Shown here piece after piece: positions 7,574 through 15,999 of a DNA stretch of 64,000 bases. Made by a program: the position numbers and the translations under genes. The notes under the pieces are model-generated. The model was not told where the DNA came from and searched no databases. It saw only the letters and a program-made list of their open reading frames with translations. The DNA lies in NCBI RefSeq assembly GCF_004684775.1, contig NZ_SRIC01000005.1:19782-83781 (forward strand). Reading direction: 5' to 3'. Position 1 is the stretch's first letter. Each line of letters starts with the position of its first letter. Source of the stretch: Streptomyces sp. MZ04 (GTDB taxonomy: Bacteria; Actinomycetota; Actinomycetes; Streptomycetales; Streptomycetaceae).

Positions 7574-8635
7574 ATGACTCCACCTCGCTTCGACACCGGC
7601 CTTGCCGAGGAGCAGTTGCTTGCGGCGCTGCACAACGGCATCCACACAACTCAACGGTCCACCGATTCATGCACGGCGGACGCCATCACCGACTTCCTGA
7701 TTCAGCAGCTCAGGGCCGGGCTCCTCCAAGGGGCGACCACCATGGCGGAGACCGAGCACGAGACGGCACGCCGCGACTTGCGCCGCGAAGTCGCCGGAAC
7801 CATCGGCCTGTTGGCCGACGAAGAGGACTTCGCGGCCATGCGCCGATATCGCACCTTCACCTTCGGCGACCACCAGGCGTATCTCCGCCAGGCCGAAGGC
7901 CTGCTCAGAACGCTCGCATCCCAAGGCAGGCACACCGCCGTCGCCCTCTTCGACCCCGAGGAGTACGCGGAGTTCTGCGCGGAGAGCGGCCTGGAACCTG
8001 ACACCCCGGATAGCCGCACCCGCTTCACCGCCGAACTGGCATCCACCGGCACCACGGTCCCCTACGAGGGACAACCCCTCGCAGAACTTCTCCCCGACCT
8101 CATCGACGAGGCGGTCCGCCAGGCCACATGGGAGTACGCGACGACGCTCCTTGCCCGTATCGGCGACTGCGCAATCTGCGGAGAGGACATCGGCAGAGCA
8201 GCCTTTCGGCGGGCATCACACCTGGTCACGCGGGCCATCGAGACGCCAGGGCCCGGCCCCCGGCACCTGGTCTGCAGCGTCCCCTCCGGCCCCGAGACGC
8301 TCCTCGCCGCATTGCACGTCGGGTGCGACTCGGAGGGCAACCCCCAAGTGGACGAGACCGAAACCCTGGAATTCACCACGGTCCTCGCCGTCGCCATCGC
8401 CACCCACAGCAGCGCAGGCCTGGTGATGCGCACGAGCGCCGACGGCACGCCTGACCATGTCCAGGGCTGGCGCCTGCACGGCGAGCGCCTGCTGCCCCTC
8501 ACTGCGGCCGAAGTCTTCGACGCTTACTGCACCCACGCCGTCTCGGGCGAACTGATCGCCCCCGAACCAGGTATCGAATACCGCCCGGCGCCGGTCCTGG
8601 ACGACAGCGAGCCAGAAGACGGACACCAGCACTGA
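7574..8635 (+). CDS. Hypothetical protein with a CxxC pair, first gene after promoter B
   Basis: The product is 353 aa, soluble and acidic. A C-A-I-C pair (D-C-A-I-C-G-E-D-I-G, around residue 200) and further cysteines at about 237 and 252 could bind a metal. The middle is rich in charged helices. No family is recognised. The ATG at 7574 has only a weak ribosome site (AAAGGA, somewhat far upstream), and the 5' leader after promoter B is long (about 150 nt). A strong hairpin (8646-8681) follows the stop. Confidence 0.6.
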   Translation: MTPPRFDTGLAEEQLLAALHNGIHTTQRSTDSCTADAITDFLIQQLRAGLLQGATTMAETEHETARRDLRREVAGTIGLLADEEDFAAMRRYRTFTFGDHQAYLRQAEGLLRTLASQGRHTAVALFDPEEYAEFCAESGLEPDTPDSRTRFTAELASTGTTVPYEGQPLAELLPDLIDEAVRQATWEYATTLLARIGDCAICGEDIGRAAFRRASHLVTRAIETPGPGPRHLVCSVPSGPETLLAALHVGCDSEGNPQVDETETLEFTTVLAVAIATHSSAGLVMRTSADGTPDHVQGWRLHGERLLPLTAAEVFDAYCTHAVSGELIAPEPGIEYRPAPVLDDSEPEDGHQH

Positions 8636-8645
8636 AGCGCCAGAG

Positions 8646-8681
8646 GAGGGGCGCCCCACCGCTTCACGTCCGGCGCCCCTC
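8646..8681 (+). terminator. Hairpin terminator after the 353-aa gene
   Basis: GAGGGGCGCC (8646-8655) and GGCGCCCCTC (8672-8681) are perfect 10-bp arms around a 16-nt loop, 10 bp after the stop codon. Confidence 0.6.
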
Positions 8682-8897
8682 GCGCGAGACGCCGGATGTG
8701 AAGCCCAGGTGGAACGAACCCGTCCAGGGAAGCTCGCCGCCGAGACGAGCAGAGCACCTGCCCATCCCCCCTGGCGACGCCGCCCCTGCCGGTCGTCCGG
8801 CGGGTCCGACGGGCTCACCGGACGTACGCAGGGTCGAGGTCTTGCCTCCCATGTCCGCGGCGTTGGTCGCCGCCTGATCCCACTGAGAAGGCCTGAC

Positions 8898-9272
8898 ATG
8901 AAGCTGCTCGTTCCCGCCCTCGACTGCAACTACCGCATGTCGAATGCGGATTACTCCTGGACCGATCCCGGTGAGATCCTCACCATCGGCACCAACGACG
9001 ACTTCGTTGGCCTCGACTCCGGCCGGTTCACGACCCTCGGCCGCGTCACCGACGTCAACGTCACCCGCGCCCAGGTCCGCCAGAAGATCACGGATTACCT
9101 CACCCGCACCGGCTGGTACGAGCCGGGGCGCGAGCGGCAGAGCACCGAAACGCGCAAGCGCATGGGAGAAGTCTTCGGCCTGGCACGCGGGTTCGACGTC
9201 GGCACCGTCATCGAACTTCACCAGGGCAGACCTCGCCCCATCACCGATCCCGCAGACCGCGCCGCGCCCTGA
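8898..9272 (+). CDS. Hypothetical protein
   Basis: The product is 124 aa. The ATG at 8898 follows GAGAAGG at 8885-8891. It is soluble and mixed alpha/beta (M-K-L-L-V-P-A-L-D-C-N-Y-R-M, later G-R-V-T-D-V-N-V-T-R-A-Q-V-R-Q-K-I). No family is recognised. Fifty bases later a TTG-started gene follows, so the two may share a transcript with the methylase-like pseudogene. Confidence 0.55.
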   Translation: MKLLVPALDCNYRMSNADYSWTDPGEILTIGTNDDFVGLDSGRFTTLGRVTDVNVTRAQVRQKITDYLTRTGWYEPGRERQSTETRKRMGEVFGLARGFDVGTVIELHQGRPRPITDPADRAAP

Positions 9273-9321
9273 CCCATCGCCGCACCCCATCCCCCTCCAA
9301 CACCCAGAAAGAGCAACCCCC

Positions 9322-9873
9322 TTGGACACCACGGCCCCCAGCCCCACGACCCAGCAGATCTGGTACCTGGCCACCCTCGGACACGACGCGCTGCTGCAGG
9401 CGCTTGCTCCGCTCCGCCTGCCGACCTCCGTCACGTACGACCCGCTGAGCCTTGCGGCTCGGGTCGTCGCCGCCGACCCAAACCGCCACTCCGACTTTCA
9501 CCGCACCGGGCAGGCAGTCCTGCGGCCGCTGTTCGAGGCCACGACGTTCTCCGTCATAGTCACTGACGATTTCGGCCCTATGGAGGTCACCGGCGTCGTG
9601 CCGGTGATCGGCGAGCACACGGTGGACAACCTGACGGGCCAGTACGCCGAGCTGCTCCTGTTCGATACGAGCGGCCCCAGCGCCGCCTTCCGCCTCTCGA
9701 AGATGCCCGGCGACAAGACCTGGATCATCGACACCGACTTCCAGCCCAGCGGACACCCCAGGACGCAACAGCCCTTCGGCTCTTCACGCCTCGGCCGCAA
9801 GCGCACCGTGCGCCCCCCGCTCATCTCCGCGCTCAACCGCCTCGCCGCGCAGGCGGACGGGCACGCAACGTGA
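9322..9873 (+). CDS. Hypothetical protein upstream of the second methylase-like gene
   Basis: The product is 183 aa. A TTG start at 9322 is preferred: AGAAAGAG lies about nine bases upstream and no ATG or GTG fits. The sequence is a beta-rich soluble protein (T-F-S-V-I-V-T-D-D-F-G-P-M-E-V-T-G-V-V-P) with no recognised family. Its stop overlaps the GTG of the next gene (GTGA), so the two were made as a coupled pair. Confidence 0.5.
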   Translation: MDTTAPSPTTQQIWYLATLGHDALLQALAPLRLPTSVTYDPLSLAARVVAADPNRHSDFHRTGQAVLRPLFEATTFSVIVTDDFGPMEVTGVVPVIGEHTVDNLTGQYAELLLFDTSGPSAAFRLSKMPGDKTWIIDTDFQPSGHPRTQQPFGSSRLGRKRTVRPPLISALNRLAAQADGHAT

Positions 9874-10753
9874 CGCTGTACGGCATCCCGCCCGCTGGCT
9901 TCCGCCGCTTCATGGCACCCGAGAGCGGGCGGAAGCACGCGCACGCCATCGCCGCGCACGTCTGGTGGGTGTCCCACCGCGGAGGTTCGGGCGACAGGGC
10001 CATCACAGTCGGCACGCTGGCCGGTCTCGCCCTCGCGGCGCCGAGCCGGCCGGACGGACCCGACTACGGGCCGCTGCTGATCCACCTGAGCGACGAAGGC
10101 CTCCTGGACACGCTCAGGGCGGGATGGAACACCTTCCGGACCTACGATCCCGACCTCGCGGAAGCCGCCCGCCCGCTGCACGACTGGCTCTCCGCACCGA
10201 CCGCGAACGACGTCCGCGGCCTGGCCGACTACGCTCGCGTCCTCGTGCGGGCGGGCCTGCTGGAGTACTGCAGCGATCCGGCCCGTGCCGAGTCGGACGA
10301 CATCCTCGGCCTGATGATCACACGGATGCGCACCTACGCCGAGCGGCAGAGCACCGGCGAGTTCTTCACCCCCGCGATCATCGCCGACAACGTCGGCGAG
10401 GCCCTCTTCACCACGAACCGACAGCCCGGCGACCTTCTCCTCGAGCCCGCCGCCGGAACCGGCACGATGGCCCGGGCCGCCGCCGCAGCCCTGCGGTTGC
10501 ATGGCATGGATCCCGCCAGCTACCACTGATGGCTCAACGACATCGCCCCCCTCAGCTCGGCCGCCTGCTGCGCCGTCAATGCCCAGCTCTGGGGCTCGGC
10601 CGACAGATCACCGTCTCCTACGGCGACGCCTTGAACCGCCCCAGGCTGCTGGAGGAGCCGGTGCAGCGGCGCGCCGAGCGGGCGATCGACGAGCTAAAGG
10701 ACAACCCGGTGCTCTACCCCACACGGACTCGATCCCCGTTCTGGCCAGTCTGA
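9870..10753 (+). pseudogene. N6-adenine methylase-like gene, two lesions (copy 2)
   Basis: From GTG 9870 the frame reads 219 codons to a TGA at 10527-10529. At the aligned position the paralogue at 2952 has tryptophan, so this looks like TGG to TGA. Homology continues past the stop (W-L-N-D-I-A-P-L-S-S-A-A, N-A-Q-L-W-G) and then needs a shift near 10590-10596 to recover L-G-R-Q-I-T-V-S-Y-G-D-A-L. SAM-site motifs G-E-F-F-T-P and L-L-E-P-A-A-G-T-G-T are intact. No NPPY/F motif follows. Two independent lesions make true decay more likely than one sequencing error. Confidence 0.7.
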
Positions 10754-10821
10754 CTCCCACTCAGCAGACGAAACGGCCCTGGTGACCTGGTGCTCTTCCG
10801 GCGGCCCGTACGGCATCGCAG

Positions 10822-10846
10822 GCAGCCCGCCCCCGGACGGGGCTGC
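10822..10846 (+). terminator. Weak hairpin before promoter C
   Basis: GCAGCCC (10822-10828) pairs with GGGCTGC (10840-10846). It lies between the methylase remnant and promoter C and could isolate block C. Confidence 0.4.
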
Positions 10847-10875
10847 TTCGCGGGCGACTCCCACCCAAGAGTGCG

Positions 10876-10904
10876 TTGCACATTCATTCTTCAGTATGTA
10901 CTTT
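10876..10904 (+). promoter_or_regulatory. Promoter C, copy 3 of a triplicated promoter
   Basis: TTGCAC (10876-10881), 17 bp, TACTTT (10899-10904). It is closest to promoter A (shared GCGTTGCA, then ATTC, then a TGTA-TT core) and lies 65 bp before the ATG of the 599-aa gene. Confidence 0.7.
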
Positions 10905-10968
10905 AACTGCATGGTCCGGGGTGTCCCCGAAACCCCTCCTCACCCCCCTTCTCTCGCGCGAGGTCGTC

Positions 10969-12768
10969 ATGTTTTCGCATCTTCCCCGGGTAACGGACTC
11001 CGACGTGCTGCCCCGCACCGTCGCTGCCTCCACACGCCGCCAGGAGCCTGTCGGAGAGATCAGCGTCATCACCAAGGACCAACTCGCGCTGTACCGAGCT
11101 CTCCACGCCGCAGCCGCCGAAGCGGTGCACTCGTGGGAAGCCCCGGGCCCGGGACCAGCCAGCTCGGTCCTCGCCGAAGTACTCGACGGCGTCCAGGCGT
11201 TCATCGACCAGTCCAAGGTGCTGAACGCCGCTCAGAGCATCATCGACCAGTCCGCGCAGATGAGCGTCTTCTACCAGGCGTACGCGCACCTGGCGAATGC
11301 CGCCATCAACGACGTGCACATGGAGGACGAGGCGCTAGCCGTATCCGGATCGGTCAGCGGGCCGGGCACCTCGCTCCTGCGCCGACTGCTGCGCTTCGCG
11401 ACCCGTAACGTCCCACCGGAGACGGTCCAGGAGTTCATCAGCCAGTTCCTCGAGATCGCGGATGAGGAATACGTCCGCGCAACCCTGGCTCAGCTGGCGT
11501 GCATCGAGTGGCAGATCGATCCGCAGGACGCCTACCAACTGGTGTACTTGGACAGCGGCGAAGGGGTGATCGACGACGGCCAGGCGCGGGCGAGCAAGTT
11601 CCGCTTCGTGTTCGGCTTGGCGGCCGAGCCCGAGTACGTTCCCCGCCCGGCCCTCACCGACAACGGCAACTGCGACTGGGAGAAGCCAACTTGGCACCGA
11701 ATCCGTGACTGGCGCCGCCGCTACGCGGCAGCCCACTCCCGGAACGTCGACTGGGCCATGGCCAAAGCGGAGGTTTACCGCCAGGGCCGCGAGCCGCTGG
11801 CACCCTACTGGCACCCCGACGGCCTGGAGGCGGCGGTCGCAACCCAGCTGCAACACGAGGCGGAACGGGCCGCGTCCGCGCGTCTGAGTCACATCACCGA
11901 CTCCGTCGCCCAGATGGCTCTGCGCCGCGTACAGCGGCGCGCCAGCAAGGAAACGACCCCCTTCGACCCGCGCCACCTCCCCTCCGCACGGGGCATGATG
12001 CTCCTCGACACCCCCTTCGCGCTGCCCAACGGTCGCCGCATCGTCGGCTACGTGTGGGGGCCTTGGTCTCCGTCCGAGAAGGAGGGCTGGGCACGGGCCC
12101 TCGGGACTGACTGGGAGCTGGAGCGGCTGAAGGTCCCGCAGGGCGACGCCGTCTGGACCTGGGTCACTCCGCTCACGTGCGACCAGTCGCTGCTGTCTCT
12201 GCCCTTCTCGCCCTACGACACGCTGCTGCTGCGCCCGGGGGACACACTGGAGCCGGAAACCCGGCTGCGCGACCCGGAGAACGCCGACCGCTACCAGGAA
12301 GGGGCAGGACGCCGGGGCCGCAACGAGCTGATGACCCGGCATGTGCGCAGCCTGTGGGAACTGCTGACCCAGCACAAGCGGTCATCCGTACGGATTCTCG
12401 CCGAAGAGACCCACGCGGCCAGACCACGCGACCAGCGCTCGGACCGGCGCCGGGGCATCACCGACTCCGGCCAGGTGACGACCGTCTGGGTCGACCCGGA
12501 CGCGGGCGCGCGCTACCGGGCACAGCGGCGCAGCGAGGGCGGGTCCGGCTACAAGCTGAAGGTGAGGTACTGGCGGGACGAGCACGAGCGTCAGCAGTGC
12601 CCCAACTCCCACCAGCACGCGGCCCGCCAGACTGCGGGCGGCTGCTCGCATGACGAGATCACCATTCCGGAGCACGTCGTGGGACCCGCCGGGGCACCGT
12701 GGTCCGACCGGATGCAGCGCGCCCGGAGCCGACGAGGTGCCCAGCCCCACAGCAACGCGGGCGCGTAG
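10969..12768 (+). CDS. Large hypothetical protein, first gene after promoter C
   Basis: The product is 599 aa. ATG 10969 is chosen; a TTG 31 codons upstream sits on the -35 of promoter C and cannot be used. The N-terminal 150 residues are helical. The middle has a tryptophan-rich region (W-E-K-P-T-W-H-R-I-R-D-W-R) and a beta segment (F-A-L-P-N-G-R-R-I-V-G-Y-V-W-G-P-W). The C-terminus holds C-P-N-S-H-Q-H and G-G-C-S-H, a possible metal site. No family is recognised. A clean hairpin (12788-12812) follows, so it is probably transcribed alone. Confidence 0.65.
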   Translation: MFSHLPRVTDSDVLPRTVAASTRRQEPVGEISVITKDQLALYRALHAAAAEAVHSWEAPGPGPASSVLAEVLDGVQAFIDQSKVLNAAQSIIDQSAQMSVFYQAYAHLANAAINDVHMEDEALAVSGSVSGPGTSLLRRLLRFATRNVPPETVQEFISQFLEIADEEYVRATLAQLACIEWQIDPQDAYQLVYLDSGEGVIDDGQARASKFRFVFGLAAEPEYVPRPALTDNGNCDWEKPTWHRIRDWRRRYAAAHSRNVDWAMAKAEVYRQGREPLAPYWHPDGLEAAVATQLQHEAERAASARLSHITDSVAQMALRRVQRRASKETTPFDPRHLPSARGMMLLDTPFALPNGRRIVGYVWGPWSPSEKEGWARALGTDWELERLKVPQGDAVWTWVTPLTCDQSLLSLPFSPYDTLLLRPGDTLEPETRLRDPENADRYQEGAGRRGRNELMTRHVRSLWELLTQHKRSSVRILAEETHAARPRDQRSDRRRGITDSGQVTTVWVDPDAGARYRAQRRSEGGSGYKLKVRYWRDEHERQQCPNSHQHAARQTAGGCSHDEITIPEHVVGPAGAPWSDRMQRARSRRGAQPHSNAGA

Positions 12769-12787
12769 CTCCCGTTGCACCCAGTCC

Positions 12788-12812
12788 GGCCGGGCAGCAC
12801 GCCTGCCCGGCC
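12788..12812 (+). terminator. Hairpin terminator after the 599-aa gene
   Basis: GGCCGGGCAG (12788-12797) and CTGCCCGGCC (12803-12812) are perfect 10-bp arms around a 5-nt loop, 20 bp after the stop. Confidence 0.65.
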
Positions 12813-12869
12813 CTCGGCCCCGGTCCCTTGGGGCCCGCCTTCGCCAGTTCCGTCCATCCGAGGAGAGCC

Positions 12870-13071
12870 ATGCCCTCGAAGCCCTCCGCAACGGCTGGGG
12901 TGCTGACCTGACGGACGACCAGCTCGACCAGTGCGCGGCGGACGCTGAGCGCCATCCCCTCTCCAACACGTCGCGCGCCGCCGTCGCACCGCGCTGCCTC
13001 CCGGCCACCCGCTTCGGATCCGTGTCGGTGACCAGGAGTACTTCCTCGACCCCGTCCCCATCACGCTGTGA
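12870..13071 (+). pseudogene. Decayed short gene
   Basis: A good ribosome site (GAGGAGAG) precedes ATG 12870, but the ATG frame stops after 14 codons. The adjacent frame reads like protein (L-E-A-L-R-N-G-W-G-A-D-L-T-D-D-Q-L-D-Q-C), and a third frame ends it (R-V-G-D-Q-E-Y-F-L-D-P-V-P-I-T-L, stop at 13071). Two single-base changes would restore a protein of about 66 aa. The family is unknown. Confidence 0.35.
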
Positions 13072-13207
13072 CCTGACCGTCCGCAGGGTCCGAGCACCCT
13101 GCAATGGGCGGAACTGGCGCTGCCTGCAGCGGCGTTCGGCCCCGGCCGACAGCGTTTTGGCAGGATCCCCGTCGCCCAAGAACTCAGACCTGACGCCAGG
13201 GGGAACC

Positions 13208-14203
13208 ATGCCCATGTCCACGCAGCTGCGCCGACTCCTGCCCACCGCGCTCCTCGCCGCATCCGTCCTGATCTCCGGCTGCGCCACCAGCGACGGCACA
13301 GCCGGGCCCGCGGGGCGCCCTGCCGACAACAGCGCCTCCCCGGCCCGGCCTTCGGCCGCCGCGAAGCTGCCGAAGGGCATCGTGCGCCCGGGAACGCAGC
13401 AGCCGGTCGGTGACGGTTCCTGGACCGTGACGCTGCGGCGCCTCGAGCGGCTGTCGGCAGGAACGGTCCCGGAGGTCCCTGCCGGATCGAGCGCCTACCG
13501 GGTCCGGATCACCGTGACGAATGAGCGGCCCCAGGTCGCAACGGCACCGCGGATCGCCGTGACCGCTCGCTACGGGCATCTCGGTCGCCAGGCCACCGAG
13601 GTGAAGACCGCCGCGACTGCCGCCTCACCCGGGGCAGATGAGCCCGTGCGTATCCGGCCGAACGGTTCCGCCGACCTGGACGTGCGGCTGGCCTTTCCCG
13701 ATCGGGCCCAGGGTCGGCAGGTCACCGTGACGGTGGAGGCGACACCCGAAGGGCTCGCCGAGCCGGAGCTGCTGTTCTTCGAAAGTGCCCTGCAGGGCCG
13801 GCCGGCCACATCACCTCAGGCACAGGGATCCCGCGATGCCGAAGGCCGGCAGGGCCTCACGCCTCTGGGGCAGTGGAACGCCGGGCTGCGCCTGTCGAGC
13901 GTCTCCGTCACCGGCCATGGCGCATCCCGCAGCGCACGCCTGGAGGTGAGCGTGGCGAACCGCACCGGCGCGCCGATGCCCGGTCTCGGCACCACGCTGC
14001 GCGTTCTGACTGGCCGAGATCTCCACCTGGCCACGACCGTCCGCCCGGTGTACGGCTACCACGACGCCGCCATCGCCCCGCACCACTGCGCCACCCAGGC
14101 CGTCGTCTTCCGCATTCCCGAGTCCGCCGTCGGCGGCCCGGTGACCATCGAGGCCGTCAGCGCGGACGGCTCCCGCGTCACCTTTGAGGGCCAACTCGGC
14201 TGA
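13208..14203 (+). CDS. Lipoprotein with two beta-sandwich-like domains
   Basis: The product is 331 aa. ATG 13208 is preceded by AGGGGGA. The signal peptide ends in the lipobox L-I-S-G-C (Cys25). A Pro/Ser-rich linker is followed by two repeated Ig-like segments, one around residues 75-180 (S-W-T-V-T-L-R-R-L-E-R-L, Y-R-V-R-I-T-V-T-N-E) and one around 220-325 (L-R-L-S-S-V-S-V-T, R-L-E-V-S-V-A-N-R-T-G). This resembles DUF4352-type extracellular domains. It opens a run of exported and membrane proteins. The function is unknown. Confidence 0.65.
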   Translation: MPMSTQLRRLLPTALLAASVLISGCATSDGTAGPAGRPADNSASPARPSAAAKLPKGIVRPGTQQPVGDGSWTVTLRRLERLSAGTVPEVPAGSSAYRVRITVTNERPQVATAPRIAVTARYGHLGRQATEVKTAATAASPGADEPVRIRPNGSADLDVRLAFPDRAQGRQVTVTVEATPEGLAEPELLFFESALQGRPATSPQAQGSRDAEGRQGLTPLGQWNAGLRLSSVSVTGHGASRSARLEVSVANRTGAPMPGLGTTLRVLTGRDLHLATTVRPVYGYHDAAIAPHHCATQAVVFRIPESAVGGPVTIEAVSADGSRVTFEGQLG

Positions 14204-14227
14204 TCTCTCAAAGGAATTCCGGTCGGA

Positions 14228-14260
14228 GTGTCACACCGCCGCGCTGCCCGACACCTATAG
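14228..14260 (+). promoter_or_regulatory. Shared box 1, promoter or operator before the HNH lipoprotein gene
   Basis: GTGTCACACCG at 14229-14239 is followed after a fixed gap by ACACCTATAG at 14251-14260. The same two blocks at the same spacing occur at 30557-30590 before the DUF2637 gene. The TATAG could be a -10. The box lies about 45 bp before ATG 14303. Confidence 0.55.
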
Positions 14261-14302
14261 CAAGTGACCGTGCCGCTCCTTCGACCTGAACAGGAACTCG
14301 CC

Positions 14303-15028
14303 ATGGCCCATCGCCTCCCCGCCGCCGGCTTCGTGCTCGCCGGCGCGCTGGCCTCCTCCGCCTGCGGCCCACTGACCGCCCCGCACTCCAGCGCCGAGGC
14401 GGCGCCCGCGCACGGAGCGGCCACAGGGACATCCCCAACTCTGGCCCAGTTGGAGGAACTGCCGGTGCGCTCCCCCAGTTCCCTTGCCGACTACAGCCGC
14501 GAGAGCTTCGGGCCGACCTGGAGCGACGAGGGCACCGTCGGGCTGTCCCGCAACCACTGCCCGACCCGACAGGACATCCTGGCCCGGGACCTGGCCGAGG
14601 CGGTGCGGGCCAAGGACCACTGCACCGTCATCTCCGGCGTTCTGCACGACCGGTACACCGGCAAGACCATCCGCTTCCAGCGCGGCCCGCGTACCTCCCT
14701 GGCGGTGCAGATCGACCACATCGTGCCCCTGGCACTCGCCTGGCAGTCCGGAGCTCGCAAGCTGAGCGCCGGGCAACGGCTGAACCTTGCCAACGACCCC
14801 GAGAACCTCGTGGCGAGCGATGGTCCGACGAACGCGGGCAAGGGTGCCAAGGACGCCTCCATGTGGCTGCCGCCGCGCGGCGACGCCCACTGCTGGTACG
14901 CGTCCGCGCAGGTGCGGGTGAAGGCCAAGTACCGGTTGTCGGTGTCCTCGGCGGAGAAGACGGCGATCCGTACGGCGCTACAGTCCTGCCCGGCCTCCGG
15001 CCAGGACAAGGTGGGAGCGGCCCGGTGA
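14303..15028 (+). CDS. Lipid-anchored HNH nuclease-like protein (DUF1524)
   Basis: The product is 241 aa, probably a nuclease displayed outside the membrane. ATG 14303 follows AGGAACT. The signal ends at the lipobox A-S-S-A-C (Cys21). The C-terminal half has the DUF1524/HNH pattern: I-D-H-I-V-P-L (Asp138-His139), then N-D-P-E-N-L-V with Asn168, then N-A-G-K-G-A-K-D with Lys180. These are the metal and catalytic positions of secreted HNH nucleases. Paired cysteines outside the core suggest disulphides. It overlaps the next gene (GTGA). The alternative is a non-catalytic binding protein. Confidence 0.8.
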   Translation: MAHRLPAAGFVLAGALASSACGPLTAPHSSAEAAPAHGAATGTSPTLAQLEELPVRSPSSLADYSRESFGPTWSDEGTVGLSRNHCPTRQDILARDLAEAVRAKDHCTVISGVLHDRYTGKTIRFQRGPRTSLAVQIDHIVPLALAWQSGARKLSAGQRLNLANDPENLVASDGPTNAGKGAKDASMWLPPRGDAHCWYASAQVRVKAKYRLSVSSAEKTAIRTALQSCPASGQDKVGAAR

Positions 15029-15999
15029 CGCAGCAGCTCGCAGCCCAGCCGATGCCCTTCGGCGGCGACGAACAGCGATGGAACCACGCCGTGCGGGACA
15101 CGGCGCGACGCCTGCACTCCGAACCGGTGGACACGGACCTGGTGGTGCGTGAACGGACGCGCCAGGGGTGGCTGCGCTGGGAGGTGGTCGCCGACGAACG
15201 GTCCCATCTCCACGGTCGGCTGCGGGAGGCTGGGGTCTTCCCGCCCGTGCAGGGCCGTGGCTGGCTGTGGCTCTGCAAGACGGTGTGGGGACGCCAGCCG
15301 CCCACGTACATCTGGGACTTCGCAGGCCAGGAACTGCCGCGCCCCATCCCCATGGGCCGGGCAGTCGTCTTCACCGCCGTCACCCTGGCCGCTCTCGGAC
15401 CCGCGATGGCGATGCTGCCCGCCATGACTCGGCTGCTCACGGCCGGAGTCGTCGGCGCCGTCGCAGCAGCCGGGCTTCCTGCAGCCACACGACACGCGAC
15501 CAGACGGCGGGTGCGCGTGGTGGGCAAAGAAGAGGTGCACGCGCCGGTCTTCTTCCGGATTCTGACTGGCGCACAGCAGCTGCATGTTCTCGCCCTGCGC
15601 AGTGAACGGCCCGAGCTGGCACGAGCGGTGGCGATGCTGCCCGGGCTGTTGTGGGACGCGGCCGGCCTGGTCGCCCTCGCCGAGGACAACGCCGAGGCCC
15701 GGCAACACCTCCTCGGCTACGAGGAAGCGCTGACGCTGCTCCTCGAGCAGGGCATCGAGGTGGAGCGCCAGGAGGAAGCCGTCGAATCCGCGATCCGTGA
15801 GCAACCTGCGCTCCTGGCGCCCGGTGCCGACGCGGCCGCGCTGCCGGACCAGCTGATGCCTCGATCCGTGCTCGACGAGGCACGGCGGGAGCTGGAGGAG
15901 CTGGGCCACGGGCTGCGTCACGCCCGCGGAGTCCTGCGCGGCGCATCCAACAACGAGACAGGCGACAGCACTCGGAAGGGAGACGGACATGCGCGGTGA
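15025..15999 (+). CDS. Membrane protein of unknown function
   Basis: The product is 324 aa. GTG 15025 overlaps the nuclease stop, so translation is coupled. Residues about 110-155 form two adjacent membrane segments (A-V-V-F-T-A-V-T-L-A-A-L-G-P and L-L-T-A-G-V-V-G-A-V-A-A-A). The N-terminal part has a tryptophan-rich stretch (G-W-L-W-L-C-K-T-V-W-G). The C-terminal half is long, charged and helical, with coiled-coil character. The family is not recognised. Confidence 0.6.
   Translation: MTQQLAAQPMPFGGDEQRWNHAVRDTARRLHSEPVDTDLVVRERTRQGWLRWEVVADERSHLHGRLREAGVFPPVQGRGWLWLCKTVWGRQPPTYIWDFAGQELPRPIPMGRAVVFTAVTLAALGPAMAMLPAMTRLLTAGVVGAVAAAGLPAATRHATRRRVRVVGKEEVHAPVFFRILTGAQQLHVLALRSERPELARAVAMLPGLLWDAAGLVALAEDNAEARQHLLGYEEALTLLLEQGIEVERQEEAVESAIREQPALLAPGADAAALPDQLMPRSVLDEARRELEELGHGLRHARGVLRGASNNETGDSTRKGDGHAR

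Noticed and set aside
10876..10968. TTG-started extension of the 599-aa protein by 31 residues
   Set aside because: The TTG is the -35 of promoter C, and no ribosome site precedes it; the ATG at 10969 is the better start.
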